From contig JACRLO010000009.1 of assembly GCA_016235245.1 (NCBI GenBank), forward strand, positions 1-64,000: a stretch of 64,000 bases of DNA. Reading direction: 5' to 3'. Of this stretch, positions 34,001 through 42,439 are shown piece by piece (position 1 is the stretch's first letter; every line of letters begins with the position of its first letter). Both the position numbers and the translations under genes were made by a program. This DNA is from Nitrospirota bacterium (lineage in GTDB: Bacteria; Nitrospirota; Thermodesulfovibrionia; Thermodesulfovibrionales; UBA6898). The notes under the pieces are model-generated. The model worked only from the letters and a program-made list of their open reading frames with translations. It was not told the DNA's origin and did not search any database.

Positions 34001-34928
34001 CTTACAAAGGCTTGGAGCTGAGACACCGTTGCCGGATGGGTCTATTCTTCCCCCAGGGAAAAGACTCGGCATTACCGATGCTTGTATTGCTGGAATCAAG
34101 GAGACCTCCCCATTCTCGTATTTTCGTGAGTATATCGAGATTGTTCTTGAAACGCTCGCACAGAAAAAACTTGGGCTGCTGTTAATGCTGGATGAGTTCG
34201 ACAAGCTTCAGGAAGGTATTGATAGCGGTATCACATCCCCTCAAGTTCCTGAGAACATACGGTTTCTCGTTCAGACCTATCCGCATTTCTCTGCAATACT
34301 CACAGGCTCACGACGACTGAAACGTTTACGAGAAGAATATTGGTCTGCATTATTTGGACTTGGGACACGTTTTGGAGTCACCTCTCTGCCACCTGATTCG
34401 GCAGGGCATCTTGTGACGGAGCCTGTAAAGGGGCGGCTAACCTATTCAAAGGAAGCTGTTGATCGCGCTATAACGCTGACTGATAGGCAGCCATACCTTT
34501 TACAGTGCCTCTGTAATCGAATATTCGATATGGCCGCACAGCTCAAGACTCGTTCTATTACACTTGATTTGGTCGAACGCGCCGGAGATGCATTGGTTGA
34601 GGATAATGAGCACTTTGCAAGCTTATGGGATTATGCCGGCTCAGATCGCCGCCGCTTTATTCTTGCTCTCTGCCAGCGAGAGGGGAAGAGTCCTGACTCC
34701 TTCCGTTTGGGCGTTATTCAGGAACAGCTGGTGAATTGTGGAATTGAGGTGGAGGACGAGAGGATTATAGCTGATCTCGAGTTTCTCCGAGAATTAGAGT
34801 TGATCGACCTTGTAGGGGAATCTTACGTTCTCTCCATTTCGTTAATGGGAACGTGGATTGAAAGACAACAGGACTTTGCTGTCCTTATGAGTAAGGCAAG
34901 GTCTGAAACGGAGGATCTACATGAGTGA
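31032..34928 (+). CDS. methyltransferase-TRD-RNxxxH-ATPase fusion
   Basis: 1,298 residues, five parts in order. (1) HsdM-like adenine methyltransferase, DPCFGTSGFL (195-204) and NPPWGG (281-286). (2) One HsdS-like target-recognition domain (about 460-630, AGDVLLSKSGTIGKTG and VPVPPLQMQHRVAEEY). (3) A helical segment with R687-N688-ATA-H692, the HEPN-type RNxxxH motif. (4) A beta-sandwich (about 775-880). (5) An AAA/STAND-like ATPase (FFGRE, Walker A GNRRAGKS 933-940, Walker B LLMLDEF 1050-1056) with a C-terminal winged-helix-like tail. It overlaps the next gene by 8 bp. I know of no named system with this order. The methyltransferase part is sure; the HEPN part is inferred from one motif. Confidence 0.8.
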   Translation: MAYPPSVNVISQLIFRIREDKIPAHEMGVALAALIYLRWADFQESEQEAIAAFDDVEYEPVLPVLLHWRTWHMFSPKEVHELFRGRLPQMLEGLNNSRYNHLATHLHRIASAVRLLGQLSPSSLDVMIRWLADQPFETQSNRRALLDVFDSLLQMLLANNQYANNRFFGEFHTPAHITRLLIEIASPNSGESVYDPCFGTSGFLTAAYDYVTGKKSNGFNRNGDPLLRIAGVEINSNAYLIGLTRLVLAGVDDPQLEMGNSLERLPFSNPQRDGFDLVILNPPWGGRQHPSGLDHFPVRTSDSTGLFIQHSLSQLRPQGRAVIIVPEGFLFRGGAEQRLRRMLLEQHAVEAVVSLPTAAFMPYTSIKASILVLKRGGQTKQIRMLNADSYFKKGKGRQPATISDDKVLQLAEDLRSLQATENSWDVDIAALAEAEWDFSPRRRDKAGLSGVLDALRSKVEVQLLRECCNIVVGRAVKSTDLIDNIVNKDWVNILIPYVRIKDVQRGQATKGSSWLSPEAASSVEANWKLRAGDVLLSKSGTIGKTGVVRNGAVGAIAASGLFVIRPDQDRIDPYFLLAYFESSECRAWFASKARGATIQNLSKNVLDELPVPVPPLQMQHRVAEEYRDNKVDALTFLSKLMTEGESDPIVEWLDKFYTNFPAITDSFNDPRDLTLLDRLSDEVRSIRNATAHDRFGRGDAHLVAWLLKFNEALAGLRGVKSIPRGSGLLSVLQESTRQMDNVMQMVRGQQREEHMAQTLTKLVQEWLVMVSSALLNDVKLILSTETGSLRAGEMLDISLQVDNQGPLPLREVLITTSPDFGHGEFNFLAENSKIAVNLSGVGPKVTGTFTIVADWSALTLDGQRVTGSRELAFEIREAITLSAEPVIDMGGSPYVCGDPVKPDRNDVFFGREELLDQIRRQIMLSGNVVLLEGNRRAGKSSILRHLEGIEAVPGWLGVYCSLQGTEGSREGAGVPTVEVFRGIAISIATSLQRLGAETPLPDGSILPPGKRLGITDACIAGIKETSPFSYFREYIEIVLETLAQKKLGLLLMLDEFDKLQEGIDSGITSPQVPENIRFLVQTYPHFSAILTGSRRLKRLREEYWSALFGLGTRFGVTSLPPDSAGHLVTEPVKGRLTYSKEAVDRAITLTDRQPYLLQCLCNRIFDMAAQLKTRSITLDLVERAGDALVEDNEHFASLWDYAGSDRRRFILALCQREGKSPDSFRLGVIQEQLVNCGIEVEDERIIADLEFLRELELIDLVGESYVLSISLMGTWIERQQDFAVLMSKARSETEDLHE

Positions 34929-36516
34929 TTTAACATTTCCAATCCTGGGGACAGACATTCCGCCAATGCTTGGCCGGACCAAGATTATGCAGAGACTTTG
35001 GAGTGACCTGACGAAAGCCACACCCAGCAACCTGTCCATAATCGGTCCAAGGTTCGTTGGCAAAACCGTAATTATGAATGCCCTATCGCAACGAGCAGAA
35101 CGCGAAGACTCACCCTATGAGTTTGTGCTTTACTGGCATCTTGGCCATGATACTCCAAGATCTGATAGTGACTTTATTACTCAACTTTGCGATTTGCTTC
35201 AAAAAAAACTGGCGTCTATTGATAATAAATATGCTGAACATGAAGCATACCTTGGTAAGCACTCGTATAACCACCTTAAGGAGGTTACTGACTTACTTAC
35301 TTATGATGCTAAGCCTATTCTCATGATTTGGGATTGTTTAGACAAACCATTAGGTCAAGGGAATATATCCGGCGACCTCTGGAACCAGATGCGAGGAATA
35401 TTCTACGGAACGCAGCACAAAATAGTTACTGCAACGCGAAAGCCTTTAAGCGAGCTCATTCGAAGTGAGGACGCTCTTGATAGCCCATTCTGGAATATCT
35501 TTGATATGAATCTTGTACGTGTCGAAGCCTTCGATGATGCTGATTGTGAAACAATTATAAACACACTACATAGTCATTCTTTCCAGCCAGGCGCTAAAAC
35601 CGAGCTAATTAACTGGTCTTCTGGTTTTCCTCCTTTTTTTCTTGGCTTGCTGAATCATATAATTGCTGACAAGCCTAACGGATCTATTGACAATGCATGT
35701 GTGAATAGTGCGGCATCAAAAGCTGCAGAAACTTTATCTCCTATGATTAGTGCGCTTTGGGTGGATTGCCCAGCTTCTGCTAAAGATATCTATGTTCACT
35801 TAGTGGAGCGTGGCGACCTGCCATTAAAAGATATCGGGAAGGATGCCCGGGCTTGTTTAATTGAAAAAGGTTTTGCAAAGGAGTCTGGCAACAAGCTCGC
35901 ATTCTCAAGCCGAATGTTACAACAATATGTTGTGGGTTCTGGTTCCGACACAGGAAGCATGGCTCGACTGTTCGGAACTTGGGATGATTACAGGTCAAAT
36001 ATCCGAAGTCTGTTGGAACGTCGACTTGCCCAAATAGCACGTTTTGATGATCGCTTGTATGTTTTCGTTGCCCGCGCGATTCAAGATATCCCAGACCTCC
36101 CCGACGTTTGTCTCAATCATCTAACAAGCATTGAAGAACGTGCCCTTGATCTGATATGGCAACGTGAATTTGGGTCGACAAAAACGATACCCCAAAATCT
36201 TATCGATTTTTGGGCTTATGCTGCACCTTCAGACAAAACCGCGCAGCGCCTAAAAGAGCAGGCTGTTACATCCGTGCCCCCTGATCGCTGGCTCCAGTGC
36301 GGCATTTTGCAACTCTTAACAGGAAGTAAACAGGGAGTCGATTATCGAGCTCAACATGTAACGAAGGATACGTATGTCTTAATCAATGCGTTGCACAGCT
36401 TTCGTAATCGAAATCAACACTCCGAGGGGCAGGACATGCATGTCGGCGTCGCCGTAGCTGCGATCACGACCTGCTTGGAGCTCTTGTCGTGCTTGGAGAG
36501 GGAGTTGGCACCATGA
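34921..36516 (+). CDS. ATPase with C-terminal RNxxxH motif
   Basis: 531 residues. P-loop ATPase domain with GPRFVGKT (42-49), Walker B-like LMIWDCLD (134-141) and a sensor-like ATRKPLSELI, a middle helical region, and a C-terminal helical domain with SFRNRNQHSEG (R495, N496, H500). R-N-x3-H is the catalytic signature of many HEPN ribonucleases, and the layout ATPase plus C-terminal nuclease recalls PrrC and RloC, tRNA-cutting guards of type I restriction systems, though the sequence is not close to them. The ATGAGTGA overlap with the fusion gene couples their translation. Confidence 0.6.
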   Translation: MSDLTFPILGTDIPPMLGRTKIMQRLWSDLTKATPSNLSIIGPRFVGKTVIMNALSQRAEREDSPYEFVLYWHLGHDTPRSDSDFITQLCDLLQKKLASIDNKYAEHEAYLGKHSYNHLKEVTDLLTYDAKPILMIWDCLDKPLGQGNISGDLWNQMRGIFYGTQHKIVTATRKPLSELIRSEDALDSPFWNIFDMNLVRVEAFDDADCETIINTLHSHSFQPGAKTELINWSSGFPPFFLGLLNHIIADKPNGSIDNACVNSAASKAAETLSPMISALWVDCPASAKDIYVHLVERGDLPLKDIGKDARACLIEKGFAKESGNKLAFSSRMLQQYVVGSGSDTGSMARLFGTWDDYRSNIRSLLERRLAQIARFDDRLYVFVARAIQDIPDLPDVCLNHLTSIEERALDLIWQREFGSTKTIPQNLIDFWAYAAPSDKTAQRLKEQAVTSVPPDRWLQCGILQLLTGSKQGVDYRAQHVTKDTYVLINALHSFRNRNQHSEGQDMHVGVAVAAITTCLELLSCLERELAP

Positions 36517-36601
36517 CTTATTCTTTATCGTCAGGCAATTTCAATATTGTGTGGCTTAACATTTTTGTTTAATAATTTAATCTTATTGGAGGGGCTGTTA
36601 C

Positions 36602-38359
36602 ATGTACGACAAAATTAAAGAAGAAATAAAACAGGATTATTACAAGCAAAACTTCCCGAACGAGGGGCAGAGATTTGTCGCTTGGTATTTAATGAATATC
36701 CATCTGAGGGATAAGAATGAGACCAAAGATTGTATTACTGATGGACCAGACGATAAACAGATAGACGCAATCGTTATAGATGACGATAAGGCCACAGTAT
36801 TTGTGATTCAGGGTAAGTTTATAGGGTCAGACAAAGTCGATGCTGCTCCGTTACGAGAGGTGCTTTCTTCCTGGATACAGCTTAAAGATCTCGTGAGACT
36901 TCAGGAAGTGGGGAATATTAAGCTTAAAAGAAAGCTGGCTGAAGTAGCGACTGCTCTTGAGGATGATTACGATGTCTCATTTGAGCTTATAACTACTTCT
37001 TCACTTACCGATGCTGCTAAAACAGATTTAGCGACTTTTCAGGAGCAACTTGCAAATGCAGAAGACCTTGCGGCGACTATCCATCTTGTGGACCAGGATG
37101 AACTAAGGCGTCGTTATGATATGGCACTTGAAAAGGACAACCCCAGTATTAGGCATACGATAAAACTCGAACCGAATAAATACCTGAAAATGGACGTTGG
37201 AGGAACACAGGCAGTTCTGGCTGCTATTCAATTGAAAGACTGCCTAAGTTTTCCGGGAGTTAAAGATGGAACATTGTTCCAAAAGAATGTGCGTCAGTCT
37301 CTTGGTCTTAATAACGCTGTCAATAAGGGTATTAAGAACACGATATATGGAGACAAGCACCGTGATTTCTTCTTTTTTCATAATGGGATAACAGCTATCT
37401 GCAATAAAATGACGTTCAATGCTGAGAACAACCTTGAGCTCCAAGGGTTAAGCGTCGTGAATGGTTGCCAGTCCCTAAACACTATCCTGTCATGTAGTGA
37501 ACGCGTAAAGACTGTATTAGATACATACATAATGTTCAGATTTTATGAGATCCCGCAAAGAGACAGGGCTGATAGAATCAGTATTTCCACTAACTCCCAG
37601 AGCGCTGTTAAGCCTCGTGATTTGCGAAGCAATGACAAGAGAGTGCTCAATCTGAAAAGGGTCTTTGAACAGAAATATGCAGCTGGGTATTTCATAACAA
37701 AAAGGGGAGAAGCCCCGCCCGCGGAAAAAGACAGGAATTATGTTCTGGATCTTTCTGACTTTGGAAAATACCTTATATCATGGCATTCACAACGGCCCAA
37801 TATCGCCTATAGCGAAGCCAAAATATTTGATAAGTATTTTGAGCAGTTATTCAAACGGAATGAAGAGTATAAACCTGAAAAGGCACAGGCACTTAATTTT
37901 TGGATGACTGAGATTATGAAAGGATGGGTCCCCGCCAATCCATTGGGATTGAATGAATCGTTGTTGGCCATGAAGGCGTATGCGCCGTTCCATCAGCTCT
38001 ATGCGACCTCTATATGTTTTTCAAAATCGAATAACCAGATTGATCGAGTGCCTAATCCATTTGCATGCTGGGAGCGAGTACAAAGCAAGGGCCTGGTTGA
38101 GCAAATAGTGCAAATTGCGGGAACATGTCTCAATACTGCACTTGAAGCTGCGGCTAATGAGCCCTTGCCTCAAAATCGAGTCTTTAGCCCTCAAAACTGG
38201 ATAAAAACTAAAACTTGCCTATCGGGAATAAATGCTGCCGTCGGCCAGTATTTCGCAATGCTCCCCTCAATGCCCGGAGGAAAAGAGCTGAGCAAAAATC
38301 TCAGAGAATCGCTTGCCCTACCGGTGGAAGATTTTGAATACAGATGGGCAGCCGATTGA
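36602..38359 (+). CDS. AIPR-family abortive-infection protein
   Basis: 585 residues. The central part has the AIPR signature FFFHNGITAICNKM and LSVVNGCQSLNTI. The N-terminus, DDKQIDAIVIDDDKATVFVIQGKF (about 51-73), looks like a Mrr/PD-(D/E)xK nuclease core with Asp55 and Gln70-x-Lys72. Family members are linked to phage resistance; the mechanism is not well settled. GGAGGGG precedes the ATG. It follows the ATPase gene by 85 bp, so it may be part of the same operon or have its own promoter. Confidence 0.8.
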   Translation: MYDKIKEEIKQDYYKQNFPNEGQRFVAWYLMNIHLRDKNETKDCITDGPDDKQIDAIVIDDDKATVFVIQGKFIGSDKVDAAPLREVLSSWIQLKDLVRLQEVGNIKLKRKLAEVATALEDDYDVSFELITTSSLTDAAKTDLATFQEQLANAEDLAATIHLVDQDELRRRYDMALEKDNPSIRHTIKLEPNKYLKMDVGGTQAVLAAIQLKDCLSFPGVKDGTLFQKNVRQSLGLNNAVNKGIKNTIYGDKHRDFFFFHNGITAICNKMTFNAENNLELQGLSVVNGCQSLNTILSCSERVKTVLDTYIMFRFYEIPQRDRADRISISTNSQSAVKPRDLRSNDKRVLNLKRVFEQKYAAGYFITKRGEAPPAEKDRNYVLDLSDFGKYLISWHSQRPNIAYSEAKIFDKYFEQLFKRNEEYKPEKAQALNFWMTEIMKGWVPANPLGLNESLLAMKAYAPFHQLYATSICFSKSNNQIDRVPNPFACWERVQSKGLVEQIVQIAGTCLNTALEAAANEPLPQNRVFSPQNWIKTKTCLSGINAAVGQYFAMLPSMPGGKELSKNLRESLALPVEDFEYRWAAD

Positions 38360-38433
38360 AATAGACTCCTTATTAAAATAGATCGCTTTGGATCTGATGT
38401 TGATGAGGCCATTAAAGAAAAGAGGTGATTAGA

Positions 38434-39405
38434 TTGCAGAAAATACTATTTTTGAACGTCGGTTGGATGAAATACTACACAGGGATCACAGACGATCAGA
38501 TTGTTGGCGGCGGGTCTTTTGTTCAGGAGCATGGATTTGGACACGAGATTTTTAATTATCAGTCTTACAGTGGTCACTTGTATGGCTATGTGCAACCAGT
38601 AGGAAAGACGATAAGAATAGAAAGACTTGGAGCATTAGAACAAGACGCATCTATCAATGACGTCCTTGTTGTTTGGGTTTCAAGATCGCCTGTAGGAGGG
38701 GTTTATATAATTGGATGGTATAAGAATGCAATAGTTTACAGAAATTGGCAACATGCTCCGAGAAATTCAAATAGGACACATAAAAATGAAGAGCTCGGTT
38801 TTTTTGTTGAAGCAGGAGAGGATGATTGCACGTTGTTGCCGTTAGACAAAAGGATATTTCAGATACCAAGAGGGGAAGGAGGAATGGGACAATCAAATGT
38901 TTGGTACGCAGATCAAAAAGAACATATTGGATTTAAACAAAGTGTAACGGATTATATTACTCAAAACAAGCTTCCCCAGGATTACAAAACAAAAAGGACT
39001 GCTCAGGGAAAACCTTGGCAGACTGATCCATTTAAAAGGCAAGAAGTGGAAAGAGCTGCTGTTAAACTAACAATAAATTATTATACACACTTGGGCTATT
39101 CTGTAGATTCTGTTGAAAAAGATAATGTTGGCTGGGACTTAGAAGCATCTCTCAATGAAAGAAAATTGAAACTCGAAGTTAAGGGATTGTCTTGCGAGGA
39201 GTTAATAATTGAGCTCACACCAAATGAATATGTAAATATGAAAAAACACAAGGACAGCTATAGAATATGTGTTGTTACAAAAGCACTTAGCAAACATGCT
39301 TCTCTGTCAGTTTTCTCATTTTCGCCTGAAAGCGGAAAATGGGAAGATGAACAGCAAAGACAATTAAAGCTCGTTGAAATTATTAGTGTCAGAATGAATG
39401 TTTAA
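38434..39405 (+). CDS. DUF3883-domain protein
   Basis: 323 residues with a TTG start behind GAGGTG; the annotated GTG nine bases earlier overlaps that site. The C-terminal part (VERAAVKLTINYYTHLGYSV, then VGWDLEASLNERKLKLEVKGL) is a DUF3883 domain with PD-(D/E)xK-like residues D and E-x-K. The N-terminal 150 residues (FLNVGWMKYYTG, GGGSFVQEHGFGHEIFNYQ) form a separate domain I cannot name; it might read modified or foreign nucleic acid. Probably a defence effector, as such proteins often sit beside restriction genes. Confidence 0.65.
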   Translation: MQKILFLNVGWMKYYTGITDDQIVGGGSFVQEHGFGHEIFNYQSYSGHLYGYVQPVGKTIRIERLGALEQDASINDVLVVWVSRSPVGGVYIIGWYKNAIVYRNWQHAPRNSNRTHKNEELGFFVEAGEDDCTLLPLDKRIFQIPRGEGGMGQSNVWYADQKEHIGFKQSVTDYITQNKLPQDYKTKRTAQGKPWQTDPFKRQEVERAAVKLTINYYTHLGYSVDSVEKDNVGWDLEASLNERKLKLEVKGLSCEELIIELTPNEYVNMKKHKDSYRICVVTKALSKHASLSVFSFSPESGKWEDEQQRQLKLVEIISVRMNV

Positions 39406-39444
39406 TCGCGAAATATATTTTTAGCGCCTATGTGTCCGCGCTTG

Positions 39445-40548
39445 TTAGCAATTTCTTTCCTCTATCTCCCTGACTAAATCTGCAAGATTGCCATTTTGGA
39501 ATGAGTTGTCATTGCGCCAATTGCCTGAGCCACGCTTCTGAACAGTATATAATCCCGTAACTTGGTTATGAACCACCCGGTGCAGAATTCGACCATAACG
39601 CGTCGCACAGCCATCCTCAACTCGCCAGTCGTGAATATCAGAACGAATTGCCCCGATCCTGGCCAAGAACTCAGAACACGATTGATAACGTCTCTGCGGA
39701 TCTATACTGCACGCCTTCGATATTGTGCGCCTGAGCTGTTCGCATACCCAAGGCGGCAGGGAGTTGATGTCGACTATTTGACCACGGACGATACGATTTT
39801 TTATAACATTAGCCGCATATATTTGTTTGTCAATTGGATCTGGTAGCAGACGGTATTCTCGCAACTGACGAGCATTGAGCCACGCTGATTCCTCATACGG
39901 TAATGCACCACCAAGAAGCTGGAACATTACAACACCAACCTGGTAAAGATCGCTTGAAATCCCATACATCCTTGAACCGATGGACTCAGGTGGACGGTAT
40001 ATAAGTGAATGCCCCGAGCCTGGAATTGTGTGCTGACCGTCAGGCATTCGTTTCACAGAACCAAAATCACCGATGACAGCACGATCATCATCTGATAGTA
40101 AAATATTCTGAGCTTTCAAATCTCGGTGAAGAAGTCTTCCGGCGTGCAAATGACTTAATCCTGACAAAATGTCTCTGCTTAGATTGATTGCTCGAATGTT
40201 TGCGTGGATGCCACGACACATTTCATCGTCAAGATCGCCCCTGTGATAAAAGGGCGTCGCAAAGTATGCGAAATCACCGTCGACAATGGCTGCGTGCATC
40301 ACATTGATGACATTAGGAGAATTTAGTCCACTAAGGTATCTCGGCTCGGCATGGTATAAAGGATCGCCGGACCAGTCGTAGAACTTAACCGCTACGCGTT
40401 GCTCGTGTACAATGTTAGTGCCAAAGAATAGCCAGCCGCAACTCCCCTTGCGGCTTTGCTTATCGAACGAGATGCTAACAGAAAGTTCCCTCAATTTATC
40501 CCTTATGGGTTCGGGGATTGTCAGCGTATCGAGGTTAAGTGGTGGCAT
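39445..40548 (-). CDS. Hanks-type Ser/Thr protein kinase
   Basis: 367 residues. ATP-binding VAVK (Lys55), HRDLKAQN (141-148), DFG (161-163) and PPESI give a full, probably active kinase. The glycine loop KGSCGW is degenerate. The C-terminal 90 residues are a small extra domain (WRVEDGCATRYGRILHRVVHNQVTGLYTVQKRG). There is no transmembrane helix, so it acts in the cytoplasm. It starts three bases after the DUF3010-like gene, so the two act together. Kinases of this kind are known in phage abortive infection. Confidence 0.88.
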   Translation of the reverse strand: MPPLNLDTLTIPEPIRDKLRELSVSISFDKQSRKGSCGWLFFGTNIVHEQRVAVKFYDWSGDPLYHAEPRYLSGLNSPNVINVMHAAIVDGDFAYFATPFYHRGDLDDEMCRGIHANIRAINLSRDILSGLSHLHAGRLLHRDLKAQNILLSDDDRAVIGDFGSVKRMPDGQHTIPGSGHSLIYRPPESIGSRMYGISSDLYQVGVVMFQLLGGALPYEESAWLNARQLREYRLLPDPIDKQIYAANVIKNRIVRGQIVDINSLPPWVCEQLRRTISKACSIDPQRRYQSCSEFLARIGAIRSDIHDWRVEDGCATRYGRILHRVVHNQVTGLYTVQKRGSGNWRNDNSFQNGNLADLVREIEERNC

Positions 40549-40551
40549 GCA

Positions 40552-40962
40552 TTATGGAAGTGCCGCGAAAGCAGTTTCAAAAGCAAATTGCTGGTATTTT
40601 CTAATGCCTGTTGGAATGACTGGAGTGTAATTTCGTTGTGCTGCAGCTATCGTTTGGGGTGAGAACAGCGATACGGGGCAGCCTGCATATAGTTGAATTA
40701 CGCCTTCTAACTTAAAACTTACAGGTCCACCCGAAAATTCACCGCGCTTGTTTCGTTTCTTTATCGCGATAGTCTCTACACCATTTTCTCTCAGGAAGGC
40801 ATATGCCGTATCCTGAAAGGCTTTAACCTCTTCAGGATTTTCATCATTTGCCAGAACGATCTTTGGCGGATTTACTGCAATATGGGAAAAACCATTTTTT
40901 GTGCCGTTTAAAATCACGAGGCGCGCTTCTGAGGCTGCCATTTCCATACCACAAACTATCAT
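40552..40962 (-). CDS. DUF3010-like RNase H-fold protein
   Basis: 136 residues: MIVCGMEMAASEARLVILNG starts like a RuvC/RNase H fold, and AVNPPKIVLANDENPEEVKAFQDTAYAFL fits the DUF3010 family. The expected first catalytic Asp is not seen in GMEMAAS, where Glu replaces it. The operon partner of the kinase; it may be its sensor or target. Confidence 0.6.
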   Translation of the reverse strand: MIVCGMEMAASEARLVILNGTKNGFSHIAVNPPKIVLANDENPEEVKAFQDTAYAFLRENGVETIAIKKRNKRGEFSGGPVSFKLEGVIQLYAGCPVSLFSPQTIAAAQRNYTPVIPTGIRKYQQFAFETAFAALP

Positions 40963-40999
40963 CTCTTTCCCCCCCTAAGATAGTGTTAGAGCTATGTTC

Positions 41000-42322
41000 T
41001 TATTTAAGAAACTCCCTGATATTTTCTATATGCAATCCCAGCCATTCTTTTTTATAGCCTATATATTCATCCTCCAGCTTTAAAGCCTTGCCTTTTAAAG
41101 CCTTCAGGTTGATCCTGGAGGAGTCAAGCTTGATATCAGCAAAGACGACTTCTTTTCTTAAGTCATTCACCGCTACCAGGTCAATCTCATTCTGATTTCC
41201 TCTTTCCCAGTACGTGCCGATCCGGTTATATCTTCCGGACTCGGCAAAGATCTGCTGGTAGAAACTCTCAAGGATGCGTCCTGCATAGGTAGAATAGTCC
41301 CGGTTAATGATTTCTCTGATGTAGCTGAAATTGCCTGTCTCGACCGCCGAGCGGTTCTTGAATATGAAACGGAACCAGAAGCCTAAAAAGTTATCTACGA
41401 TGCGATACTTCTGAAGGCGTGAGTTGGGTTTGGCATTTATGGGTTTGAGCTTTGCGATCAGCGCGTAATCGGTCTCAAGCTTTGCCAGATATGCCCCAGC
41501 ATGTATTTCGAGCACTGATTCAATCTCTGTTCTGGCGGTCTTGCCGGAGGCGATCAGTTCCAGGATCGAAAAGTAGGTGCCGTATTCCTTGCCGAACTCT
41601 TCGACAAGAAGGCTCCTGCCCTCATTGAGAAAAGGTGAGTTGTCCTTAAGAATAAAGTCCACCATATTGTCCAACTGAAAGACATCGTTTGATGCAAGGA
41701 TGTCGAGATATTTAGGCATGCCTCCGGTTATCGCAAAGCAGTCGAAAAGCGTCCGGCCGTCTGTGTGGCCATGGTCCTTAAGAACAGCATACATGTCACG
41801 GATAGAGAAGGGGCGGAGAAATAATATCCTGTCGGCCCGGCCAAAAAGGGGTTCTTTTGATTCCTCGAAGATCTTATGCATGAGGGAATAGACCGAGCCG
41901 ATACAGATCAGGTTGAGCCTGCAGGATGCTTTATTTACATCCCAAAGATGCTGAATGTCGGAATAGACCGAGGGATTGATATTATAGAATTCCTGAAATT
42001 CATCAATGATCAGTGTGAAACGTTCCTTTCTGGCGTATTCAATAAGCAGCATGAAGATCTCTTTGAAGGTCTTGATTTCTCCGATTACAGGAATGGAGAA
42101 GTTTTTCCTGATCTCTTCAAGATATTCCATGCAGAGCAGATGCTCTGACTTTTTCGAGACAAAGAGATAGAGGTGTTTCTGTTTCCGTGCAAATTCCAGG
42201 GCAAGCATGGTTTTCCCGACCCGGCGGCGTCCTGTAATAACGGTCAATCTTGCAGATGTGTTGGCCTGATCGTAAAGCTTGGTCAGTTCTGCCAGTTCGT
42301 TTTTCCGGTTATAGAATTTCAT
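41000..42322 (-). CDS. DUF234-type ATPase
   Basis: 440 residues. N-terminal FYNRKNELAELTKLYDQ, Walker A TGRRRVGKT and Walker B TLIIDEFQEF (residues about 100-110), followed by a winged helix and a C-terminal PD-(D/E)xK-like DUF234 domain (YWERGNQNEIDLVAVND, then VVFADIKL). The family is widespread in archaea and bacteria; its function is undefined but a nuclease-like C-terminus is known. Next to the kinase operon, same strand. Confidence 0.85.
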   Translation of the reverse strand: MKFYNRKNELAELTKLYDQANTSARLTVITGRRRVGKTMLALEFARKQKHLYLFVSKKSEHLLCMEYLEEIRKNFSIPVIGEIKTFKEIFMLLIEYARKERFTLIIDEFQEFYNINPSVYSDIQHLWDVNKASCRLNLICIGSVYSLMHKIFEESKEPLFGRADRILFLRPFSIRDMYAVLKDHGHTDGRTLFDCFAITGGMPKYLDILASNDVFQLDNMVDFILKDNSPFLNEGRSLLVEEFGKEYGTYFSILELIASGKTARTEIESVLEIHAGAYLAKLETDYALIAKLKPINAKPNSRLQKYRIVDNFLGFWFRFIFKNRSAVETGNFSYIREIINRDYSTYAGRILESFYQQIFAESGRYNRIGTYWERGNQNEIDLVAVNDLRKEVVFADIKLDSSRINLKALKGKALKLEDEYIGYKKEWLGLHIENIREFLK

Positions 42323-42439
42323 GTTACCCCTCTCATGGCTCTTCCGTAATGTGCATTACGGTAATTAAAGTTACTATGAAGGGGACAGGAAAATCAAGCA
42401 CTTTTAACTGCCCAAGTAACCCTTTGCTGCTGATCGTGT

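Noticed and set aside
34921-36516. PrrC or RloC anticodon nuclease
   Set aside because: The domain order is similar in principle, but no PrrC/RloC-specific motifs were recognised, so only an analogy is claimed.
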